A stretch of DNA of 64,000 bases, taken from Alcaligenaceae bacterium (GTDB lineage: Bacteria; Pseudomonadota; Gammaproteobacteria; Burkholderiales; Burkholderiaceae_B). Made by a program: the position numbers and the translations under genes. The stretch spans positions 1 through 64,000 of the forward strand of contig JACCEO010000004.1 of assembly GCA_013416485.1 (NCBI GenBank), written 5' to 3'. A model generated the notes under the pieces. It saw nothing but the letters and a program-made list of their open reading frames with translations, did not search any database and was not told where the DNA came from. Position 1 is the first letter of the stretch. Every line of letters starts with the position of its first letter. Shown here piece after piece: positions 25,143-34,431 of this stretch.

Positions 25143-26506
25143 AGCGTGAATTGCTGACGCAGTTTGGCAAATTGATCGAGTACGACATCTAGGCTGATGG
25201 TAGTAGGGGCATCAACAAACTTTTCAATTTGCATGCAGGCGTCTGGGCCAACATTGACTTCTGCGCATACACGGATGACTAAGGCGCGTAGTTCTTCCCG
25301 TTTGAAGTTGTAGTCTTCGGTGGAGCACTGTAAAAATTCGCTCAGGGGTTCAGTGTCATCGTCAAATTCAGCGTTTAGGCGACAGCTTAGTGTTGCAACA
25401 CTGGGGTCGGGAATTAGTTCAATACAATTGATTAGGGCTTGGGCGTGTTCGTCGTCAAAAGTCATCATGTGACTAATGGTTGGCGCGCCGTACAGCAGGG
25501 TGCTGGCGATGCAAAAAGGGATGCTCATCAGGGTCCCAGAAACAGAGTGGAAGGGACCTGTGCTGTCCATTCCGGCATAACCTGTTTCGTAGGGGTTCAT
25601 ATAAACCTGAATTTTTGTAGGTTGCCTGCCTTGCAGTTTTTCTTTTAATGCTAAAGCGGCATTAACTGGGGTTTGATTAAACGCACAAACTGGGTAAGGT
25701 TTAAATACCACTCTGTGGATAAACCAGACTTTTCCAATTTGTTCTATGAGGTTTTCAACATCGCATTCTGTACGCGCATAGGCACGAACAAAACCATTTT
25801 TTCCCTCTATGGCATGTGGGGCAGAGACTGAACCTGCTTTAGCCAGCTCGGCAGCGATCCATCCGTTTTGTGCAGCAATGCCAAGTTGATAGCGCCATTC
25901 ATCGGTGCCGTCAGAAAACGCTTGCAGCAGTCCACCGGTAAATGAAGCGGCATTGGCTAACGCAGCAGCTGTCTGGGCACTATTTAAATCCAGGGCGATA
26001 GCGGCGGCCGCTGCTGCTGCAGGCGCACCATAAATAGGCGATGCTCTAAGGCCAACTGGTGTGGTGCTAGACGCATAATTGGTTTCCAGTAAGCCACCGA
26101 CTTCGTAACCCGCAATCAAGGCCGGCAATAAACGACTGGCGGGCATGCGTCCAGTTTCCAATGCGGCGGTCAGCAGTGGTATTAATATGGCACCCAAGTG
26201 GGCAGCGCCACAGGCATCTTCTTGGGCGCGACCATGGAATAGAGCAGAGTTAGCTAAGGCAGCACCAAAAAATGAGGTCTTTCTGCCGTCGGCTAATAAG
26301 GTTGCGCCATCTTGACGCTCGCCATCTATGGCTAATGCCGCTTTGCTGGCGACTGGCCAATACGGTGTAGGAAAGCACGCTAATGCAATGCCGTAGCCAT
26401 TCAATAGGGATACCTTGGCTTTTTCAAGGACATCACTAGGGATGTTTTCAGGGCGTTTTAAGGAAACGATAAAGTCTGCTAGAGCGTGAGTGATGGATTG
26501 CGTCAT
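25139..26506 (-). CDS. MmgE/PrpD family protein
   Basis: The 455-residue protein belongs to the MmgE/PrpD family, which includes 2-methylcitrate dehydratase, cis-aconitate decarboxylase and iminodisuccinate epimerase. Visible features are the N-terminal helical domain with LNGYGIALACF near residue 33, HGRAQEDACGAAHLGAILIP near residue 90, SRLLPALIAGYEVGG near residue 122, and the second domain with VVFKPYPVCAFNQTP near residue 270. It sits between E2 and E3 genes and overlaps E3 by 4 nt, so it is an integral pathway step. The presence of a PrpD-like lyase inside a 2-oxo-acid dehydrogenase operon is unusual, and its reaction is unknown. Confidence 0.85.
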   Translation of the reverse strand: MTQSITHALADFIVSLKRPENIPSDVLEKAKVSLLNGYGIALACFPTPYWPVASKAALAIDGERQDGATLLADGRKTSFFGAALANSALFHGRAQEDACGAAHLGAILIPLLTAALETGRMPASRLLPALIAGYEVGGLLETNYASSTTPVGLRASPIYGAPAAAAAAAIALDLNSAQTAAALANAASFTGGLLQAFSDGTDEWRYQLGIAAQNGWIAAELAKAGSVSAPHAIEGKNGFVRAYARTECDVENLIEQIGKVWFIHRVVFKPYPVCAFNQTPVNAALALKEKLQGRQPTKIQVYMNPYETGYAGMDSTGPFHSVSGTLMSIPFCIASTLLYGAPTISHMMTFDDEHAQALINCIELIPDPSVATLSCRLNAEFDDDTEPLSEFLQCSTEDYNFKREELRALVIRVCAEVNVGPDACMQIEKFVDAPTTISLDVVLDQFAKLRQQFTL

Positions 26507-26525
26507 TGGGTGGCCTTTTAATCGC

Positions 26526-27695
26526 TTAGCTGACCAGCATTTTTGCTGGTTGTTCTAGTAGTGACACGATGCGGTTCAGAAACTCTAGTGCACTGACCCC
26601 ATCCATGACACGGTGGTCTGCCGACAGGACCAAGCCCATCTCTTGGCGTAATACAGGCTGCCCTAAGTCGTCCGGCCGGAAAACACCTTTGATGCTGCCC
26701 ACGCCCAGTATCATGGCTTGGCCAGGATTAATAATGGAACTCATGTAGGTGACGTTATGCATACCCGCGTTGGATATCGTAATGGCCGGTGTTCCCATGT
26801 CGGATTGGCTCAAACGATTGTTTCTGGCGCGTGCAATAACAGCATTTACGAGTTGCGCAACTTGCCCTATACCTAGCTGGCCAATATTGATGGCGGCTGG
26901 CGCTAACAAACCATGAGGGGTATTGACCGCGATGCCCACGTCTATTTGTGAATAGCAGCGTATTCCTTCGCTGGCCCAGGTTCGATTGACCTGTGGCAGT
27001 GTGCTTATCGCCGTAGCCACGGCTTTAACAAGAAAATGGTTGATAGTTAAACGGTTGCTATCGTTGTCACGATTGATGTCTTGGCGTAAGGCAAGTAACT
27101 TAGTGACATCGGCCTCTAAGGCCAGGTAAAAATGCGGTGTTTCCTGCTTGCCTGCCGTTAAGCGTTTGGCAACAGTCAATTGAGCAGGTGTAGGTTGCTG
27201 CAGAACGTAGCCGCTATCAGGTAGTGGCTGTTCAGCAATAGGATGTATGTGGCTTTGTACGTCGCGTGCGACTATGCGCCCCTTAGGGCCTGTGCCGGTA
27301 ATGCTACCTAAATCAAGTTTGTGCTGGCTGGCGATGCGTCTGGCCAGTGGCGACGAAATAATACGAGTTGCTGATGCCGGTAGGCGAGTAGCCACTGGAA
27401 TTGTTGTTTTAGATACTGTGGCTGTGCCTTGTTGGCATGATGTTGTTTGATCGGCACTGCCGTCCTCCCAGTACGCTAAGACGGTGCCTACGGCCACCGT
27501 GGTTCCTGCAGGTACAAGAATTTCTACCAGTTTCCCGTCTGCCTCGGCAACAATGTCGTTGGTAATTTTGTCGGTTTCGATGACGAACAGGCACTCATCT
27601 TTCTTGTAGCTGCTGCCAGTCGTAACGGTCCATTCCGAGACTGACCCTTCTGTCATCGTCAGGCCTAGCTTGGGCATGAGTAGCTCTTGTCGCAC
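26526..27695 (-). CDS. 2-oxo-acid dehydrogenase complex acyltransferase (E2)
   Basis: E2 carries the acyl group on lipoate and transfers it to CoA. The 389-residue protein has one N-terminal lipoyl domain (LLMPKLGLTMTEGSV; lipoylated lysine in FVIETDKITND near residue 43), an E3/E1-binding segment ISSPLARRIASQHKLDLGSI, and a catalytic domain ending with the active-site SADHRVMDGVSALEF. The start is best placed at GTG 27695, which has AAGGGAAA upstream and lies 2 nt after the enoyl-CoA hydratase stop. Similar to acetoin dehydrogenase AcoC and branched-chain E2; the acyl group handled is not determinable. Confidence 0.92.
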   Translation of the reverse strand: MRQELLMPKLGLTMTEGSVSEWTVTTGSSYKKDECLFVIETDKITNDIVAEADGKLVEILVPAGTTVAVGTVLAYWEDGSADQTTSCQQGTATVSKTTIPVATRLPASATRIISSPLARRIASQHKLDLGSITGTGPKGRIVARDVQSHIHPIAEQPLPDSGYVLQQPTPAQLTVAKRLTAGKQETPHFYLALEADVTKLLALRQDINRDNDSNRLTINHFLVKAVATAISTLPQVNRTWASEGIRCYSQIDVGIAVNTPHGLLAPAAINIGQLGIGQVAQLVNAVIARARNNRLSQSDMGTPAITISNAGMHNVTYMSSIINPGQAMILGVGSIKGVFRPDDLGQPVLRQEMGLVLSADHRVMDGVSALEFLNRIVSLLEQPAKMLVS

Positions 27696-27697
27696 GG

Positions 27698-28486
27698 TTA
27701 TTTCCCTTGAAAATCTGCAGTCCGCTTTTCCAGGAATGCATTGCAACCCTCGTGGGCATCATGACTGTCTAGAACTAGACCTATCATGGCTTGTTCGTGT
27801 GCCAGTGAAGCGGTTAGCGGCATTTCCTGGCCTTGTCGGATGGTGCGTTTAAGCAGCTTCAAGGTCAGGGGCGACTTTGCGGCAATTTTTGTTGCCAAGT
27901 CCAGGGCTGTGTCCATAAGATCGGCACTAGGAACGACCCGGTTACATAAGCCCAATGACACCGACTCTTGGGCAGTGATGGTTTCGCCCAAGAACATAAG
28001 TTCCTTGGCTTGGCACAGGGGAATTTGACGGATTAAGCGCTGGGAACCACCGGCTCCAGGGAAAAGCCCCAAGGTGATTTCGGGTACGCCAAGTTTTGCG
28101 GTGTCGGCAACAATACGCAGGTCCAGCGTAAGTAAAAGCTCTACGCCTCCACCTAAGGCCCAGCCGTTGACGGCACCTATGGTGGGTTTATCGCAGTCTT
28201 CGAAACGACGAAATGTTCTATGAATGATTTCAGCAAATTCTTGATAATGAGCCAGCCCTTGACGACTGGTTAGATCAGCAATATCGCCACCAGCAACAAA
28301 GGCTTTGTTGCCAGCGCCGGTAACGACTATGGCGCGTATCTCTGCATTTTTTTCCAGGCTATCTAACGCGGACTCCAGTGCGATTAGCGTGGGGATATTT
28401 AATGCATTCATCGACTTTGGGTTGTCGATGGTGATGATGCCTATAGGGCCTTGATGGGAAACGGTTACGGTATTCTGTGTGCTCAT
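27698..28486 (-). CDS. Enoyl-CoA hydratase/isomerase family protein
   Basis: Crotonase-fold enzyme that hydrates enoyl-CoA esters. The 262-residue form begins at ATG 28486 (MSTQNTVTVSHQG) with AGGAG upstream. Family segments are IDNPKSMNALNIPTLIAL, the oxyanion-hole part AFVAGGDIADL near residue 65, and GGGVELLLTLDLRIVAD with the catalytic-position Glu near 110 and PEITLGLFPGAGGSQRL near 130, which keeps the second Glu position. It is 14 nt after E1 beta and 2 nt before E2. It likely follows the operon's acyl-CoA dehydrogenase. Confidence 0.9.
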   Translation of the reverse strand: MSTQNTVTVSHQGPIGIITIDNPKSMNALNIPTLIALESALDSLEKNAEIRAIVVTGAGNKAFVAGGDIADLTSRQGLAHYQEFAEIIHRTFRRFEDCDKPTIGAVNGWALGGGVELLLTLDLRIVADTAKLGVPEITLGLFPGAGGSQRLIRQIPLCQAKELMFLGETITAQESVSLGLCNRVVPSADLMDTALDLATKIAAKSPLTLKLLKRTIRQGQEMPLTASLAHEQAMIGLVLDSHDAHEGCNAFLEKRTADFQGK

Positions 28487-28500
28487 GTAAGAACTCCTGT

Positions 28501-29472
28501 TCAGCGTAATGAGGTGCGGATAGCGGCACAAATTCGATCGGTGTTGACGCTGTACTGGTTTTCCAGCGAACGGGCAAAGGGGACAGGCATGAACGGAGCG
28601 GCTTCCCTAATGATTGGGGCATCCAGTTCATCGAATGCTTCGCTAGCTGCCCAAGCGGCAATTTCAGCGCCTACCCCAAAAGCCTGTACGGCTTCATGCA
28701 CAATGATCAAGTGATGAGTTTTCGCTAATGAGTTAAAAACGGTTTCCTGATCCCAGGGTTGGATGCTGCGTAGATCTATGACTTCTACGCTGATGTTTTC
28801 TGCTTCCATGACCTTAGCGGCTGCCAATGACGTATGTACGGTGGAACCGTAAGTCACGATGGTGGCGTCTGTACCTTCTTTGGCAATGCGTGCCTTACCA
28901 ATGGGGATAGGCTGTTCGGTATTGACCTGGCCTTTGCTGCCATACAGGGCTTTATGCTCGATAAAAATGACAGGGTCGGGGTCTTGAATGGCAGCTAGCA
29001 GTAGCCCATAGGCGTCATTTGGGGTGCTGGGGCAAACTACTTTTAGGCCAGGCACATGGGCGAACCATGCTTCTAGGCATTGTGAGTGTTGTGGACCTGC
29101 ACTTAACCCACCGCCATGTGGCGTGCGTATCACCATAGGTACATTTGAACGACCACCGAACATGAACCTGGCTTTGGCTGCTTGGTTGACTATGGCGTCC
29201 ATAGATAAGGTGATGAAATCCATAAACATGATTTCAATGATGGGCTTTAGCCCTGTCATGGCAGCACCAACGCCCAGGGATGCCAAGCTGGCTTCAGAGA
29301 TGGGGGTATCGCGTACGCGTAACTCGCCAAAGGCGTCCAGCAGACCCCGTGTTGCTTTAAATGAGCCGCCTGCGGCTGCGATGTCCTCACCAAGAACGAC
29401 AACGCTGCTGTCTTGCTGCATGGCAAAGTGAAGGGCTGTATTAACGGCCTGTGTGTATTTCATTTCTGTCAT
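28501..29472 (-). CDS. 2-oxo-acid dehydrogenase E1 component, beta subunit
   Basis: Beta subunit of a thiamine-diphosphate-dependent E1 heterotetramer. The 323-residue protein has VVVLGEDIAAAGGSFKATRGL near residues 24-44, the MFMDFITLSMDAIVNQAAK segment, RTPHGGGLSAGPQHSQ near residue 128 and a transketolase C-terminal domain (from about residue 200; IVTYGSTVHTSLAAAK). It lies 4 nt after E1 alpha with ribosome-binding site AAGGA. It is closest in style to AcoB of acetoin dehydrogenase and to branched-chain 2-oxo-acid dehydrogenase E1 beta. Confidence 0.93.
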   Translation of the reverse strand: MTEMKYTQAVNTALHFAMQQDSSVVVLGEDIAAAGGSFKATRGLLDAFGELRVRDTPISEASLASLGVGAAMTGLKPIIEIMFMDFITLSMDAIVNQAAKARFMFGGRSNVPMVIRTPHGGGLSAGPQHSQCLEAWFAHVPGLKVVCPSTPNDAYGLLLAAIQDPDPVIFIEHKALYGSKGQVNTEQPIPIGKARIAKEGTDATIVTYGSTVHTSLAAAKVMEAENISVEVIDLRSIQPWDQETVFNSLAKTHHLIIVHEAVQAFGVGAEIAAWAASEAFDELDAPIIREAAPFMPVPFARSLENQYSVNTDRICAAIRTSLR

Positions 29473-29476
29473 CTGA

Positions 29477-30451
29477 CTATCCTTGGGCCCGTTGGGTATA
29501 GACGTCGTTCAGCGCGTCCAGATAGGATGGCTCGGTATCGGTGCGCGCAGACTCAATCGCCAAGGCGATGCGTTCTTGAATTTCGCTATCGATTTTGTCT
29601 AAAGATTCTTGGCTGCTGCCAAACTTCAGTAGTGTTGCCAGGGTGCGCGCTACGGGATCATTTTCATCCATAGCGGTAAGTTCGGATGCGTCACGGTATT
29701 TTTGAGGGTCGCCTTCAAAGTGGCCGCGCATACGCTGTGTTGTGCATTCAAATACAGCGGTTCCAGCGCCGCTGCGTACGTGCTTAAGTAATTCTTGGGC
29801 GTTATTGAATACTTCAAGGGCATCGTTGCCGTCGGCATGGGCATAGCGCAAATTGAATGCCTGGGCCAGATCTTTTAGCTTGGCAACAAACTGACGGCTA
29901 GTGGGGGAAAATTCCGACCAGCCATTATTTTCGCAGACCAGTAGCAAGGGTAGCTTCCAGAGGGCCGCCATATTCATGGTTTCATGCAGCACACCTTCTG
30001 CCATAGCGCCATCACCAAAAAAAGCAACAGCAACGCCGCCTGTGCTCCGCGTTTGGTGAGCGATAGCGCTACCCAGAGCAATAGGTATACCTGCGCCTAC
30101 TATGCCATTGGCACCCAAAATACCAAGATCCATATCAGATACGTGCATGGAGCCGCCACGTCCACCACAGACGCCACCTGCTTTACCCATGACTTCTTTA
30201 TAAAAAAGATCTAGGGCAAGACCACGTGCTAGTACGTGACCATGACCCCTGTGTGTGGTGGTTAGCGTGTCGGGAAGTTCAAGTGCTGTACAGACACCAG
30301 CGGCAGTTGCCTCTTGGCCAATACTAAGGTGAATGAAACCAGGTACTTCGCCATCAGCAAATAGTTTGATAAGGCTGGTTTCCACGGTTCGTATCGTCTT
30401 GATTGTCCGGTACAGGTCCAGAAGCTTGGACTGGTCGGGCTTTACTGACAT
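29477..30451 (-). CDS. 2-oxo-acid dehydrogenase E1 component, alpha subunit (first gene of the operon)
   Basis: TPP-binding alpha subunit that decarboxylates the 2-oxo acid. The 324-residue protein has FIHLSIGQEATAAGVCTAL near residue 38, THRGHGHVLARG near residue 65, GGRGGSMHVSD near residue 95, and the TPP motif GDGAMAEGVLHETMNMAALW through CENNGWSEFSP near residues 146-180. The organisation resembles AcoA. It is the first of fifteen same-strand genes; ATG 30451 is preceded by GGAG. A promoter and the candidate TetR operator at 30513-30526 lie in the 215-bp divergent spacer. Confidence 0.93.
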   Translation of the reverse strand: MSVKPDQSKLLDLYRTIKTIRTVETSLIKLFADGEVPGFIHLSIGQEATAAGVCTALELPDTLTTTHRGHGHVLARGLALDLFYKEVMGKAGGVCGGRGGSMHVSDMDLGILGANGIVGAGIPIALGSAIAHQTRSTGGVAVAFFGDGAMAEGVLHETMNMAALWKLPLLLVCENNGWSEFSPTSRQFVAKLKDLAQAFNLRYAHADGNDALEVFNNAQELLKHVRSGAGTAVFECTTQRMRGHFEGDPQKYRDASELTAMDENDPVARTLATLLKFGSSQESLDKIDSEIQERIALAIESARTDTEPSYLDALNDVYTQRAQG

Positions 30452-30512
30452 GTTGTTGTCTCCGGTACGTAATTGACTGGCTTGGTATCAGCAGCAGTGA
30501 ATCCGTCCATAT

Positions 30513-30526
30513 TGATTAATGAATCA
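30513..30526. promoter_or_regulatory. Candidate TetR operator upstream of the catabolic operon
   Basis: TGATTAATGAATCA is a near-palindrome 62 nt upstream of the E1 alpha start codon. It shares 11 of 14 bases with the dyad before the tetR gene at 13967-13980. The rest of the 30452-30666 spacer is divergent promoter DNA; I did not find a convincing -35/-10 pair by eye. Confidence 0.5.
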
Positions 30527-30666
30527 CGGGTCACCAATCATTCTAGAGAGAGGATATTCTGAAGTCAATATCTATATGTGTAGGGGAAAACCCGACTCAA
30601 ATCGCCAGGCAGATGAGAGGTTTTGCGTATTAAATAGCTAGACTAATTTTTATAAGAAGGTGTTGT

Positions 30667-31497
30667 ATGTCGATGAGGTTGGACGGTAAGGTAGCGCTGG
30701 TAAGTGGTTCGGGTCGTGGAATAGGGCGTTCAATAGCGCTGAAGCTAGCGGCAGAGGGAGCGCGCGTTGTGGTCAATGATTTGGATGATGCACCCGCTCA
30801 AGATGTGGTGGCTGAAATATTGGCTGCTGGGGGCCAGGCGATAGCCTGTGTGGGTAATGTGACTGCCCCCGACTTTGGTGAGCGCTTTGTAGGTGCGGCT
30901 ATGGCGGAATATGGTGATCTGAATATCATTGTGAATAACGCGGGCTACACCTGGGATAACGTGATTCAGAAAATGACAGACGAGCAGTGGTATGCCATGA
31001 TAGATTGCCATTTGACCGCGCCATTTCGTATTTTGCGTGCGGCCTACCCGGTAATTCGTGAACTGGCTCGCCAAGACACCGAGGCCGAACGACGTGTGGT
31101 GCGTAAAGTCGTGAATATTTCTTCGGTATCTGGGCTATTTGGCAATGCTGGCCAGGTTAACTACTCTACGGCCAAAGCAGGCATATTAGGTATGACGCAA
31201 ACCCTGGCCAAAGAGTGGGGACGTTTGAACGTCACGGTAAACGCGGTGGCTTATGGCTTGATCAAGACCCGACTAACGGATGGCGAAGCAGGTGACACCA
31301 CTGCCAATATCGATGGCCGTGAGATCAAGATGGGTGTCAATCCGGATTTGCTAGCCATGATGGAACGTAGCATACCCTTAGGGCGGGGTGGCACCCCAGA
31401 TGAAGCGGCGGGTGCTGTGTATCTGTTATGTGCACCTGAGTCTGAATACGTCAGCGGTCAGACGTTAATGTGCTCTGGTGGTTTAACAGGGATATAA
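30667..31497 (+). CDS. Short-chain dehydrogenase/reductase (FabG/3-hydroxyacyl-CoA dehydrogenase-like)
   Basis: The 276-residue classical SDR has VSGSGRGIGRSIALKLAAEG near residue 13 (TGxxxGIG type), NNAG near residue 93, the catalytic Ser in VNISSVSGLFG, and YSTAKAGILG near residue 167. It is slightly longer than usual through a loop around LTDGEAGDTTANIDGREIKM. The gene is divergent from the catabolic operon and shares its promoter region, so it may supply the 3-hydroxyacyl-CoA dehydrogenase step missing from the operon. AAGG precedes the ATG. Confidence 0.88.
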   Translation: MSMRLDGKVALVSGSGRGIGRSIALKLAAEGARVVVNDLDDAPAQDVVAEILAAGGQAIACVGNVTAPDFGERFVGAAMAEYGDLNIIVNNAGYTWDNVIQKMTDEQWYAMIDCHLTAPFRILRAAYPVIRELARQDTEAERRVVRKVVNISSVSGLFGNAGQVNYSTAKAGILGMTQTLAKEWGRLNVTVNAVAYGLIKTRLTDGEAGDTTANIDGREIKMGVNPDLLAMMERSIPLGRGGTPDEAAGAVYLLCAPESEYVSGQTLMCSGGLTGI

Positions 31498-31510
31498 GCC
31501 TGATATACGT

Positions 31511-32923
31511 TTATTTACCTATACAAAAACTAGAGAAAATCTCACCTAGCAGGTCGTCGCTGGTGAATTGGCCAGTGATGGCGCAAAGTTCTAGGTGAGC
31601 CAGGCGTAGTTCCTCGGCGAACAGATCCAGCACCTGATCGCTGTGACTGGCGTGCTCATCAGCAAGTAGCAGGTGGTTAGCTGCGCTATCTAGGGCGGTA
31701 AGATGCCGCTCGCGCGCTAGCCAGGGTGACTCTGTGCTGGGGCTCCATCCAGCAATATCAAGCAAGGTCTGGCGTAGATCGTCTAGCCCGGCGCCTGTTT
31801 TCGCGGAGATTACAGTAATTGTGGTATCGACTTGACTCATGCCGGTCTGGTGGGCGGCCTGTTGCATGAGCTTGATGCTCTCGCTGTTGGGCAGTAGATC
31901 CAGTTTGTTGTATACCTTAAGCACGGGGGTGTGTTCAGGCAGGCGCTGGGTGATGGCGCTATCCAGTTCGTCATCGGGTGCGCGAGCGTCTTGCAGGTGA
32001 ATAATAACGTTGGCTTTTTCGAGCTCAGCCCAGGTGCGTGCTATGCCTATGCTTTCAACCGTGTCGTCAGTTTCCCGTAGGCCGGCGGTGTCCACAATAT
32101 GCATGGGGACACCTTGTATGTGGATTTGTTGAATGACCTTATCACGTGTGGTGCCGGCAATGGGCGTAACGATGGCGATGTCGTCGCCAGCCAGGGCATT
32201 CAGCAAGCTCGATTTACCAACGTTGGGCTGGCCGGCAAGCACGACGTGCAGGCCTTCGCGCAGTATCATGCCCTGGCGTGCTTGACGTACTAGGGTATCC
32301 AGGTCGTTACGTAAGGTATCCAGGGTACTGCGGGCCTGGTATTTTTCCAGGAAATCAATTTCTTCTTCGGGGAAGTCCAGAGTGGCTTCAACTAGCATGC
32401 GCAGATGAACCACGCGGTCAGCCAAGGCATTGACTTGTTGGGAAAATGCGCCGCTTAACGAGGCCATAGCACTACGTGCAGCCGCTTCCGATGACGCTTC
32501 TATTAGATCGGCAACGGCTTCGGCCTGGGCCAGATCCAGGCGATCATTTAGAAAAGCCCTGTGGGTGAATTCACCGGGTTCAGCGTGACGCAGTCCATAT
32601 GGCTTACCGACTGCCAGACAATGTTCAAGTACCCGCCGTAATACCGCAGGACCGCCGTGGCCTTGTAATTCCAGCACATCTTCGCCGGTATAGGAATGCG
32701 GTCCTTGGAAGAACAACACTATACCGGCGTCGATAGCTAGGCCTTGGCTATCGTTAAAAGGTAGATAGTGAGCATGTCTGGGTTGTAGCGGGTGGTGAAA
32801 CAGGTCTTTAGCCAGTGGGCCTAGCTTATTACCCGAGATGCGTACTACGCCTATGCCACCGCGTCCTGGAGAGGTAGCAATGGCAATAATGGGTTCGTGA
32901 GAGCGTAGTGTCATGGCAGGCAT
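31511..32923 (-). CDS. mnmE: tRNA modification GTPase MnmE (TrmE)
   Basis: MnmE is the GTPase partner of MnmG in wobble-uridine modification. It has the N-terminal tetrahydrofolate-binding domain beginning [19 protein letters not shown], an all-helical middle domain, the inserted G domain with [14 protein letters not shown] near residue 230 and DTAGLRET near 275, NKLD-type YNKLDLL, and the invariant C-terminal FCIGK with its Cys. I start at ATG 32923 (470 residues, AGG upstream); ATG 32914 is also possible. It is convergent with the SDR and 42 nt after the katA terminator. Confidence 0.96.
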   Translation of the reverse strand: MPAMTLRSHEPIIAIATSPGRGGIGVVRISGNKLGPLAKDLFHHPLQPRHAHYLPFNDSQGLAIDAGIVLFFQGPHSYTGEDVLELQGHGGPAVLRRVLEHCLAVGKPYGLRHAEPGEFTHRAFLNDRLDLAQAEAVADLIEASSEAAARSAMASLSGAFSQQVNALADRVVHLRMLVEATLDFPEEEIDFLEKYQARSTLDTLRNDLDTLVRQARQGMILREGLHVVLAGQPNVGKSSLLNALAGDDIAIVTPIAGTTRDKVIQQIHIQGVPMHIVDTAGLRETDDTVESIGIARTWAELEKANVIIHLQDARAPDDELDSAITQRLPEHTPVLKVYNKLDLLPNSESIKLMQQAAHQTGMSQVDTTITVISAKTGAGLDDLRQTLLDIAGWSPSTESPWLARERHLTALDSAANHLLLADEHASHSDQVLDLFAEELRLAHLELCAITGQFTSDDLLGEIFSSFCIGK

Positions 32924-32965
32924 AAAGGCCTGCTTGGACGCAGGCCAGATCAAATAAGTAGTATA

Positions 32966-32992
32966 AAAAAGGGTGACATAGTTGCCACCCTT
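32966..32992 (-). terminator. Intrinsic terminator after katA
   Basis: On the minus strand, stem AAGGGTG / CACCCTT (plus-strand 32986-32992 and 32969-32975) is followed directly by TTTTTTAT. This separates catalase transcription from mnmE. Confidence 0.85.
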
Positions 32993-32997
32993 GCATA

Positions 32998-34431
32998 TTA
33001 GCCTAGTGCCTTGATGGCGGCAGCTACGCCTGCCCCGTAAGCTGGGTCCGCTTGACTGCAGTGGTCTATATGTCGTTGTCGGATCTCGGGGGTAACGCTG
33101 TGTATGTTCCTAGCCGTGTTCTCGAAGAGTGCCTGTTGCTGTTCTGGTGTCATCAGGCGGAACAAGTTACCGGGCTGGGAAAAATAGTCAGTGTCTTCGC
33201 GGTGGTTCCAGTGGTCAGCTGCACCCTCTATGCTAAGTGGTGGTTCACGGTAGTCAGGCTGTTCTTGCCATTCGCCCTGCGCGTTGGGTTCGTTGGCAGT
33301 AATACCGCCGTGGTTGCCGTCTACACGCATGGCGCCATCACGGTGATAACTGTGGAAGGGGCACTTGGGTGCATTGACAGGAATCTGGTGGTGGTTGACA
33401 CCTAAGCGGTAACGTTGAGCATCGCCATACGAAAATAAACGTGCTTGCAACATACGGTCGGGCGAAAAGCTAATACCGGGCACGACGTTGGCTGGAGTAA
33501 ATGCTGCCTGTTCGACTTCGGCAAAGAAGTTTTCTGGGTTGCGATTCAATTCCAGTACCCCTAACTCCATCAAGGGATAGTCGGCATGTGGCCAGACTTT
33601 GGTCAGGTCAAAGGGATTCAGGTGGTAGCTGCCAGCGTCTTTTTCAGGCATGATTTGCACATACATAGTCCAACGCGGGAAGTCTTTATTTTCTATTGCG
33701 TTGTACAAGTCACGCTGCGAGCTTTCACGGTCATTGCCCACGACTTCTGTGGCTTGGGCATCGGTCAGGTTTTTAATGCCTTGCAAAGTTTTGAAAGTGA
33801 ACTTTACCCAGAAGCGTTCATTGTCGGCATTAATGAAACTGAAGGTGTGGCTGCCGAACAAGTGCATATTGCGGAAACCAGTAGGTATGCCGCGATCGCT
33901 CATGATGATGGTGATTTGGTGTAGGGCCTCGGGCAGGCCAGTCCAGAATTCCCAGTTGTTCTGGGCGCTGCGCATACCGGTGCGTGGATCGCGCTTGACG
34001 GCGTGATTCAGATCGGGAAATTTCAAAGGGTCGCGAAAGAAAAATACAGGGGTGTTATTGCCGACCAAATCCCAGTTACCTTCTTCGGTGTAGAACTTCA
34101 TGGCAACACCGCGGATATCGCGTTCAGCATCGGCTGCGCCGCGTTCACCAGCTACGGTAGAAAATCGGGTAAATACAGGAGTTTGCTTGCCGACTTCCGA
34201 GAAAATTTTGGCGCGTGTGTATTTGCTAAGGTCTTGAGTGACGGTAAACGTTCCATAAGCGCCGGCCCCTTTGGCGTGCATGCGGCGTTCGGGGATGACT
34301 TCACGATCAAAGTGCGCCAGTTTTTCCAATAGCCAGACATCTTGCAATAAGGCGGGCCCACGTGGACCTGCAGTTTGAATATTTTGGTTATCAACTACAG
34401 GAGCCCCAGCGGCGGTGGTAAGTTTTTTCAT
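32998..34431 (-). CDS. katA: Monofunctional heme catalase (small-subunit, clade 3 type)
   Basis: Breaks down hydrogen peroxide to water and oxygen. The 477-residue length fits small-subunit catalases. Catalytic His52 lies in [15 protein letters not shown], the distal Asn in [15 protein letters not shown] near residue 124, and the proximal heme-ligand Tyr in [14 protein letters not shown] near residue 340. NADPH-binding residues of clade 3 are plausible. It has its own terminator and ribosome-binding site AAGGAAGGA, so it is a single transcription unit. It sits inside the normally continuous rpmH-rnpA-yidD-yidC-mnmE cluster, suggesting an insertion there in an ancestor. Confidence 0.96.
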   Translation of the reverse strand: MKKLTTAAGAPVVDNQNIQTAGPRGPALLQDVWLLEKLAHFDREVIPERRMHAKGAGAYGTFTVTQDLSKYTRAKIFSEVGKQTPVFTRFSTVAGERGAADAERDIRGVAMKFYTEEGNWDLVGNNTPVFFFRDPLKFPDLNHAVKRDPRTGMRSAQNNWEFWTGLPEALHQITIIMSDRGIPTGFRNMHLFGSHTFSFINADNERFWVKFTFKTLQGIKNLTDAQATEVVGNDRESSQRDLYNAIENKDFPRWTMYVQIMPEKDAGSYHLNPFDLTKVWPHADYPLMELGVLELNRNPENFFAEVEQAAFTPANVVPGISFSPDRMLQARLFSYGDAQRYRLGVNHHQIPVNAPKCPFHSYHRDGAMRVDGNHGGITANEPNAQGEWQEQPDYREPPLSIEGAADHWNHREDTDYFSQPGNLFRLMTPEQQQALFENTARNIHSVTPEIRQRHIDHCSQADPAYGAGVAAAIKALG

